Source: Thermoplasmata archaeon
GTDB taxonomy: Archaea; Thermoplasmatota; Thermoplasmata; Thermoplasmatales; Thermoplasmataceae
Length of the DNA: 5,033 nucleotides
Direction of reading: 5' to 3'
Assembly: GCA_021802165.1 (NCBI GenBank)
Contig: JAKAAU010000135.1
Span: 1-5,033, forward strand
The notes below the pieces were generated by a model. That model was not told where the DNA came from. It did no database searches and worked only from the letters and a program-made list of their open reading frames with translations. The position numbers and the translations under genes were made by a program. Positions 1 through 3,543 of this stretch are shown here, piece by piece (position 1 is the stretch's first letter; every line of letters begins with the position of its first letter).

Positions 1-116
1 GAAAGGCCCATAATCAGTTCAATACGGCTTGCCATATGCCTGTATCCATTTTCTGTTAATAAATATAGAGTGCTTTTTCCTTCAGGACTATCCGAGTTGA
101 ATTCGAGATAAGTCAT
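1..116 (-). CDS. Partial unidentified protein (N-terminal 38 residues), possibly a winged-helix regulator
   Basis: Read on the minus strand, an ATG at 116-114 opens a frame that stays open to the window edge, giving 38 complete codons. The peptide starts MTYLEFNSDSPEGKS and continues with LYLLTENGYRHMASRIELI. An in-frame TAA lies 15 nt upstream of the ATG, so the protein cannot extend much further towards its N terminus. The stretch LYLLTENGYRHM resembles the 'Y-x-LTxxGR' wing seen in MarR/PadR/HxlR-type regulators. In those proteins the wing follows the recognition helix, and here almost nothing precedes it, so the resemblance is weak and may be chance. The gene is transcribed away from the ATPase gene, and paired operator-like repeats lie between them, which would fit an autoregulated regulator. 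That role is inference only, and I do not recognise the family. Confidence 0.45.
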   Translation of the reverse strand, partial: MTYLEFNSDSPEGKSTLYLLTENGYRHMASRIELIMGL

Positions 117-129
117 TTTAAAAAAGTTT

Positions 130-156
130 ACTTAGTCTAATCTAACTTAGTCTAAT
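130..156. promoter_or_regulatory. Tandem 12-bp repeats with internal dyads, candidate operator
   Basis: The sequence ACTTAGTCTAAT occurs at 130-141 and again, identically, at 145-156, with CTA between the copies (15 bp period). Each copy contains TTAGTCTAA (132-140 and 147-155), a near-perfect dyad TTAG-N-CTAA. The pair lies in the divergent intergenic region. It sits just upstream of the TATA element for the ATPase gene and within 40 bp of the start of the minus-strand gene. Two identical dyads beside a promoter are typical of a dimeric regulator's binding site. Which protein binds, and which gene responds, cannot be read from the sequence. Confidence 0.5.
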
Positions 157-165
157 ATCAATTAG

Positions 166-176
166 TTAAATATTTA
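166..176 (+). promoter_or_regulatory. TATA element for the ATPase gene, leaderless geometry
   Basis: TTAAATATTTA is a good archaeal TATA box, centred near 171. Transcription would start about 26-28 nt downstream, at about 197-199, which coincides with the third in-frame ATG (199). This favours a leaderless mRNA beginning at that ATG over the ATGs at 181 or 193, which would lie upstream of the predicted transcript start. The same AT-rich block read on the other strand (AAATATTTAA) might serve the divergent gene with a short leader, but its spacing to that ATG is about 55 nt. Confidence 0.5.
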
Positions 177-198
177 TGGTATGAGTTTATTTATGTTT

Positions 199-1617
199 AT
201 GTTAATTGATCGGGATTATGAACTTGAATACCTAGATAATCAATATAATAGGAATGGCAGTAATTTTATAGTTATATACGGAAGGCGAAGAATTGGAAAG
301 ACTTACCTTATTAATGAATTTTGCAAAAATAAACCTACTGCCTATTTTCTCAGTACTCAGGAAAACAGCAGGGAATTAATAAAAGCCTTCTCAATAAAAC
401 TATCAAAACTTTTCAATGATAAAATTATCTCACAGAATCCTCTCACATCATGGTCCTCCGTGTTTGAATACCTTGTGGATAGGACAGAGAATTTATCAGA
501 GAAAATAATAATAGTTATAGATGAAATAACATATATAATAATGTCCGATAAATCATTTCTTTCAATTTTTCAGAAATATTATGATTTATATTTAAAAGCT
601 AGGAATATCATGTTCATATTAAGTGGCTCGCTTATTAATATTGTATATAACGATTTGCTCGGGTACTCATCGCCCCTATATGGAAGGAGGACCGGCAACT
701 TGAAATTGGATGAGTTCCGTTTCTGTGACACGTATAAATATTTCAATTATCTAGATTTTCATAAAACTATTGCAATATATTCATTATTTGGAGGTATACC
801 TTATTATCTTTCTCTTATAGACAATTCTAAAGATTATCTCGACCAGTACCTATCAAAGGGAAATATATTTTATAATGATGTGGAATTTATTCTCAGAGAG
901 GAACTGTCAAATCCCGAGAGATATTTTACAATTTTGAAACTTATTGCCTCTGGTAAAACCGGAATATCTGAAATATCTAGCGTTATGGGCTATAAAACTA
1001 ATGAATTATCACCTTATGTAGAAAAACTGATATCATTGGACATAATAAAAAAAGAATACCCAATATACAATAAAAAAAGAAATAATGGATTATACAAAAT
1101 TAACAGCAACTATTTCAATTTCTACTTTAATTATATATTTGAAAATAAAGAATACATAGATCGGCAGGAAATTGGAATTTTGAAAAATATAATAAATAAA
1201 AATTTGAAAGAGTATATCTCAAGAATATTTGAGGATATATGTACAGAATTCCTTATAAAATATTCAAAGGATATAATAAATGCTGATATATTGAAAATAG
1301 GCAGATGGTGGGGGAAAACTGCCAAAGCGACGGTTCAACCTCTTATTGATGAAATAGATATCATGGGAGAAGATTCTGCCGGGAGACATTTTTTTTGTGA
1401 GGTAAAATATAGAAATAGAATGGCAAACATTAAGGTTCTTGAGGATTTAAAAAGAAAATCAAATAATTTTGATTTCGAGAATGAACTTTTCATTATATTT
1501 TCTGAATCGGGTTTTGAGCGGGATCTTTTAGCCATATCTAAAATAGAAAAAAATGTAATACTCATTGATGGTGACACGATGGCAAGAATGATAAGAACCA
1601 AAACCGTTCCTTCTTAA
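199..1617 (+). CDS. Archaeal P-loop ATPase with C-terminal PD-(D/E)XK-like DUF234 domain (COG1672 type)
   Basis: This is a predicted ATPase of the archaeal STAND-like AAA family (Arch_ATPase plus DUF234). Residues are numbered from the upstream ATG at 181. The Walker A motif is GRRRIGKT (34-41). The Walker B motif is IIIVIDE, with D114 and E115. The family's sensor-like stretch LSGSLI is at 147-152, followed by SPLYGRRTG (164-172). A winged-helix segment covers about 248-310. The C-terminal domain carries RWWGKT (375-380), D393 in EIDIMG and E407-x-K409 in CEVKYRN, a spacing that fits a PD-(D/E)XK nuclease-like fold. I chose the start at 199 because relatives begin 'M-(F/L)-I-DR-E-x-E-L-E-x-L' and because the TATA box places transcription there; 181 remains possible and would add six residues. 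The gene is richer in A+T than its right-hand neighbours (12 G/C in row 541-600 against 23 in row 1921-1980), which may reflect horizontal spread. The cellular role of this family is largely unknown, and nuclease activity is not shown. Confidence 0.9.
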   Translation: MLIDRDYELEYLDNQYNRNGSNFIVIYGRRRIGKTYLINEFCKNKPTAYFLSTQENSRELIKAFSIKLSKLFNDKIISQNPLTSWSSVFEYLVDRTENLSEKIIIVIDEITYIIMSDKSFLSIFQKYYDLYLKARNIMFILSGSLINIVYNDLLGYSSPLYGRRTGNLKLDEFRFCDTYKYFNYLDFHKTIAIYSLFGGIPYYLSLIDNSKDYLDQYLSKGNIFYNDVEFILREELSNPERYFTILKLIASGKTGISEISSVMGYKTNELSPYVEKLISLDIIKKEYPIYNKKRNNGLYKINSNYFNFYFNYIFENKEYIDRQEIGILKNIINKNLKEYISRIFEDICTEFLIKYSKDIINADILKIGRWWGKTAKATVQPLIDEIDIMGEDSAGRHFFCEVKYRNRMANIKVLEDLKRKSNNFDFENELFIIFSESGFERDLLAISKIEKNVILIDGDTMARMIRTKTVPS

Positions 1618-1658
1618 ATATTTATTATCTAACAGATTACTTTTAGGGCAGTGCATAA

Positions 1659-1704
1659 GAAATATAGTGTTTATAAATGAAAAACATTACATAGCCTATA
1701 TTTC
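1659..1704. repeat. Perfect 9-bp inverted repeat with 28-bp spacer upstream of the ferritin-like gene
   Basis: GAAATATAG (1659-1667) is mirrored exactly by CTATATTTC (1696-1704). The spacer contains TTTATAAAT (1670-1678), the same nine bases as the presumed TATA element at 1727-1735. The arms lie 52-97 bp before the ferritin-like start codon. Possible roles are an operator bound by two dimers, a weak terminator-like hairpin after the ATPase gene, or chance in AT-rich DNA. The long spacer makes an RNA hairpin less convincing. Apart from this element and the promoter, I see nothing else in the 138-bp gap. Confidence 0.3.
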
Positions 1705-1726
1705 AGGGATAGAGGTTATAACAATA

Positions 1727-1735
1727 TTTATAAAT
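1727..1735 (+). promoter_or_regulatory. TATA element for the ferritin-like gene, leaderless geometry
   Basis: TTTATAAAT is a near-consensus archaeal TATA box preceded by the A-rich AACAATA, where the BRE would lie. Its centre (1731) is 25 nt before the ATG at 1756, so the transcript should start at or next to the start codon. No Shine-Dalgarno sequence precedes the ATG, consistent with leaderless translation. Confidence 0.6.
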
Positions 1736-1755
1736 AAATTCACATTTCATGAATT

Positions 1756-2040
1756 ATGCCGATGTATGAAACAGAAAACAACTTAGATGAAAAAACAAGG
1801 GATATGTCAAGGGCAAGACAGTCTCTCATAGAGGAAATGCAGGCAATAATGTTCTATGATGAGAGATTTGATGCCACAAGGGATTCTGCACTGAAGAATG
1901 TAATAAAGCACAACAGGGATGATGAGAAGGAGCATTTCTCACTTCTGCTTGAATATTTGAGAAGAAACGATCCTGAACTTGACAGGGAACTGAAGGAAAT
2001 ACTATTCTCCAAAAAGGAATTAAAGGAACTGGGAGATTGA
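1756..2040 (+). CDS. Encapsulated-ferritin-like (EncFtn family) ferroxidase, no evident targeting peptide
   Basis: This is a 94-residue ferritin-like protein of the EncFtn type, a short two-helix form in which two subunits together build a four-helix ferroxidase unit that oxidises Fe(II). The family pattern is plain: LDEKTRDMSRARQSLIEE (10-27), FYDERFDAT (33-41), then HNRDDEKEHF (52-61) and LLEYLRRNDPEL (64-75). Against Rhodospirillum rubrum EncFtn, recalled from memory, the iron ligands E32, E62 and H65 correspond to E27, E57 and H60 here, all kept. The neighbouring E34 and W38 are replaced by Q29 and F33. Family members that are encapsulin cargo carry a C-terminal loading peptide (LTVGSL-like); this protein ends at KKELKELGD without one. 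No encapsulin gene is visible. The ATG at 1756 is chosen from the TATA spacing; the ATG at 1749 hits a stop after six codons. The gene appears to be its own transcription unit. An iron storage or detoxification role suits an iron-exposed acidophile, but that is inference. Confidence 0.88.
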   Translation: MPMYETENNLDEKTRDMSRARQSLIEEMQAIMFYDERFDATRDSALKNVIKHNRDDEKEHFSLLLEYLRRNDPELDRELKEILFSKKELKELGD

Positions 2041-2055
2041 ATATTTTAAGGGAAC

Positions 2056-2064
2056 TTATTTATT
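2056..2064 (+). promoter_or_regulatory. TATA-like element for the NYN-domain gene, overlapping a T-rich possible terminator
   Basis: TTATTTATT, centred at 2060, lies 29 nt before the ATG at 2089, again fitting a transcript that begins at or very near the start codon. No Shine-Dalgarno sequence is present. The wider T-rich run (2056-2070, including six consecutive Ts at 2063-2068) directly follows the ferritin-like gene and could also act as an archaeal oligo-T terminator for it. One short stretch may therefore end one transcript and start the next. Confidence 0.45.
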
Positions 2065-2088
2065 TTTTATTGGCATTAAAGTTCAATT

Positions 2089-2589
2089 ATGTATCAAAAT
2101 AAAATTTCCGGGTCAATCGTTATTATCGATGGTAGCAACGTAGCAATGTACGGCATGAGCAAAACTGGAAAGAAAAAGGCCAAAATAGAGAATATCATGG
2201 CTGTGATCAATAAACTCAAAGAATACAAAGCATCTGAAATAATAACAATATGCGATGCCAATATAAGATATACAATTGATGATAAGGATAAACTGGACAG
2301 TATGATTGAAGACAAATCAGTAATTCTGGCACCGTCAGGCATACGAGCTGATATGTTCATACTTGATTATGCAAGACAAAAAAACTGCCTTATAGTTTCC
2401 AATGACAAGTTCCGAGATTACAGGAGCGATAAATGGATCAACGATAATGTTGACAGCATAACTCTTGGCTTTATTTTTGTGGGAAAGGATATCCTGTTAG
2501 AACCGGTGAACCATAAAAGCATGATTTTCGATACCAAATCAAAGAAAGAAATTACAAAATGGTGGCACTTCTTCAAGAAAAAACAATAA
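2089..2589 (+). CDS. NYN/PIN-fold ribonuclease of the Zc3h12a (MCPIP1/Regnase)-like type
   Basis: This is a 166-residue single-domain protein, predicted to be a metal-dependent RNase. The family landmarks appear in order: VIIDGSNVAM (11-20, with D14 and N17), a CDAN-R-Y turn (55-61, D56), GIRADMFILDYA (84-95, D88) and IVSNDKFRD (102-110, with D106 and D110). They correspond to the DGSNVAM, DD and SND-x-x-RD elements of the eukaryotic Zc3h12a NYN domain, which hold the catalytic Mg2+. The eukaryotic DD pair reads AD here, so one acidic residue of that pair is missing. There is no CCCH zinc finger. The C terminus is basic and aromatic (KWWHFFKKKQ), which could help bind RNA. The start follows the TATA spacing and places the first beta strand at residues 9-14. 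The gene lies 48 bp after the ferritin-like gene but seems to have its own promoter. Its RNA target is unknown; it could be a toxin-like or housekeeping nuclease. Confidence 0.82.
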   Translation: MYQNKISGSIVIIDGSNVAMYGMSKTGKKKAKIENIMAVINKLKEYKASEIITICDANIRYTIDDKDKLDSMIEDKSVILAPSGIRADMFILDYARQKNCLIVSNDKFRDYRSDKWINDNVDSITLGFIFVGKDILLEPVNHKSMIFDTKSKKEITKWWHFFKKKQ

Positions 2590-2627
2590 ATTAACACAGA
2601 ACATCAAAATAATGAATTCCGGCATAA

Positions 2628-2636
2628 TTATATATA
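2628..2636 (+). promoter_or_regulatory. Candidate TATA element for the ABC transporter operon
   Basis: TTATATATA, centred at 2632, would start transcription near 2658-2660 and give a leader of about 83 nt. A second possible TATA, CTATAAAAATA at 2687-2697, would start transcription near 2718 and give a leader of about 25 nt that begins with the left arm of the hairpin at 2719-2737. I cannot decide between them. Either way, this operon has a leader, unlike the three genes before it. Confidence 0.4.
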
Positions 2637-2718
2637 GATTATTTTAATATCGTTTCGGAGATAACCTCGTGAATATAGAATAAACACTATAAAAATAACC
2701 ATTATGATCGGGGGTATT

Positions 2719-2737
2719 TTCACCATAAAGAGGTGAA
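2719..2737 (+). promoter_or_regulatory. Inverted repeat overlapping the Shine-Dalgarno site of the ABC ATPase gene
   Basis: TTCACC (2719-2724) and GGTGAA (2732-2737) are perfect 6-bp complements separated by seven bases. The right arm overlaps the ribosome-binding site GAGGTGA (2730-2736), which lies 6 nt before the ATG at 2743. In RNA, this hairpin would mask the Shine-Dalgarno sequence. A second stretch further upstream, ACCTC (2664-2668), also pairs exactly with GAGGT (2730-2734), so two alternative structures are possible if the longer leader is made. As DNA, the same 19 bp are a good palindromic operator. I cannot tell translational from transcriptional control, and it does not match any riboswitch class I know. 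Confidence 0.45.
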
Positions 2738-2742
2738 TCATA

Positions 2743-3534
2743 ATGGAAATAGAAATTAAAAATGAAAACGTATCAAATTCGGTCCTTGAGGGGGATGGAA
2801 TTTATTTTTCATATGATAACGGCTATGACGTATTTGAAAATATCAATATTAGAGCCGATACAGGAAAATTTGTTGCAATAATAGGGCCATCAGGAATAGG
2901 CAAATCAACACTTCTCAGAATACTTGGTGGTTTTTTGAAGCCAGATAAGGGTATTGTTAAAGTGATGGGAAAAATTCTCCACGAGCCCATACCGGAAGTT
3001 GCACTAATACATCAATCCATAGTCACATTTCCCTGGATGGATGCCCAGGAAAATGTCATGCTCTCAATGAAGACAAAGGACATATCCAGGGATGAAATGG
3101 AAGCCAAGGCAAAGGAATCGTTATCAAGGGTTGGCCTTGACGGTTTTGAGGATCTTTATCCAAAGGAAATGAGCGGTGGGATGAGGCAGAGGGTTGCAAT
3201 TGCAAGAGCCTTTGCTGCGGATCCATATGTCTTCTTAATGGATGAGCCATTTGCCCATCTGGATGAACTTACAGCCGAGGGGCTCAGGCAGGATATATAC
3301 AATATTTTATTCAGCGGGGAAACCCCGTTAAAATCCGTTATCATGGTCTCACACAATCTTACCGAGGTGCTTGAGCTAGCAGATGAGATATACATACTGA
3401 ACAACATACCCGCTACAGTTGTAGGAAAGGTAGAGGTTACAATGCCTAGGCCTAGAAATCCTAGAAGCGATAATTTTAATGCAAATCTTGATATGCTTTA
3501 CAGTTATTTGACTCCACCGAGGAAAAAGAAATGA
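2743..3534 (+). CDS. ABC transporter ATP-binding subunit, NitT/TauT (nitrate/sulfonate/taurine) type
   Basis: This 263-residue cytoplasmic ATPase would dimerise and drive the permease encoded next. All ABC motifs are intact: Walker A GPSGIGKST (48-56), Q-loop Q91, signature MSGGMRQR (143-150), Walker B VFLMDEPF (163-170, catalytic E168), D-loop HLD (172-174) and switch H204 in VSHN. FPWMDAQENV (96-105) just after the Q-loop and the PRPRNPRS tail (235-242) are typical of the SsuB/TauB/NrtD branch of importers. The protein ends soon after the NBD and lacks the C-terminal AAA-associated domain found fused to some ATPases that partner duplicated permeases. The start is set by the strong Shine-Dalgarno GAGGTGA. 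The Pro-Arg tail is encoded by a run of near-identical CCTAGG/CCTAGA codon pairs. The substrate cannot be deduced. Confidence 0.93.
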   Translation: MEIEIKNENVSNSVLEGDGIYFSYDNGYDVFENINIRADTGKFVAIIGPSGIGKSTLLRILGGFLKPDKGIVKVMGKILHEPIPEVALIHQSIVTFPWMDAQENVMLSMKTKDISRDEMEAKAKESLSRVGLDGFEDLYPKEMSGGMRQRVAIARAFAADPYVFLMDEPFAHLDELTAEGLRQDIYNILFSGETPLKSVIMVSHNLTEVLELADEIYILNNIPATVVGKVEVTMPRPRNPRSDNFNANLDMLYSYLTPPRKKK

Positions 3535-3538
3535 GGTG
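3533..3538 (+). promoter_or_regulatory. Shine-Dalgarno site for the permease, overlapping the upstream stop codon
   Basis: GAGGTG begins inside the TGA stop of the ATPase gene (3532-3534) and lies 5 nt before the ATG at 3544. It sets the permease start and shows that the two genes share a transcript and are probably translationally coupled. Confidence 0.75.
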
Positions 3539-3543
3539 TGTTT

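Noticed and set aside
1131..1601. Minus-strand open frames inside the ATPase gene (1131-1325 and 1335-1601)
   Set aside because: They are antisense to a gene with clear family motifs, have low-complexity composition rich in Ser/Ile/Phe, and have no promoter or recognisable domain.
1749..1769. ATG at 1749 as the ferritin-like start
   Set aside because: It is in another frame and meets a stop after six codons. The ATG at 1756 opens the conserved protein and fits the TATA spacing.
2094..2360. Minus-strand open frame opposite the NYN-domain gene
   Set aside because: The hydrophobic, Ser/Ile/Leu-rich translation is what AT-rich antisense DNA produces. The plus-strand frame has all the NYN motifs.
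2612..2647. Short open frame (11 codons) between the NYN gene and the ABC operon
   Set aside because: Too short, no ribosome-binding site, and it overlaps the likely promoter of the ABC operon.
2651..2742. TPP or other known riboswitch in the ABC leader
   Set aside because: The conserved CUGAGA and downstream GA-rich TPP elements are missing, and no other known consensus fits. Only the simple pairings described are supported.
3056..3407. Minus-strand open frames within the ABC ATPase gene (3056-3250 and 3156-3407)
   Set aside because: They are shadows of conserved ABC motifs on the plus strand and have no start signals.
3445..3465. Repeated CCTAGG/CCTAGA as a possible repeat or binding site
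   Set aside because: It encodes the Pro-Arg-rich PRPRNPR tail typical of this ATPase family, so codon repetition explains it.
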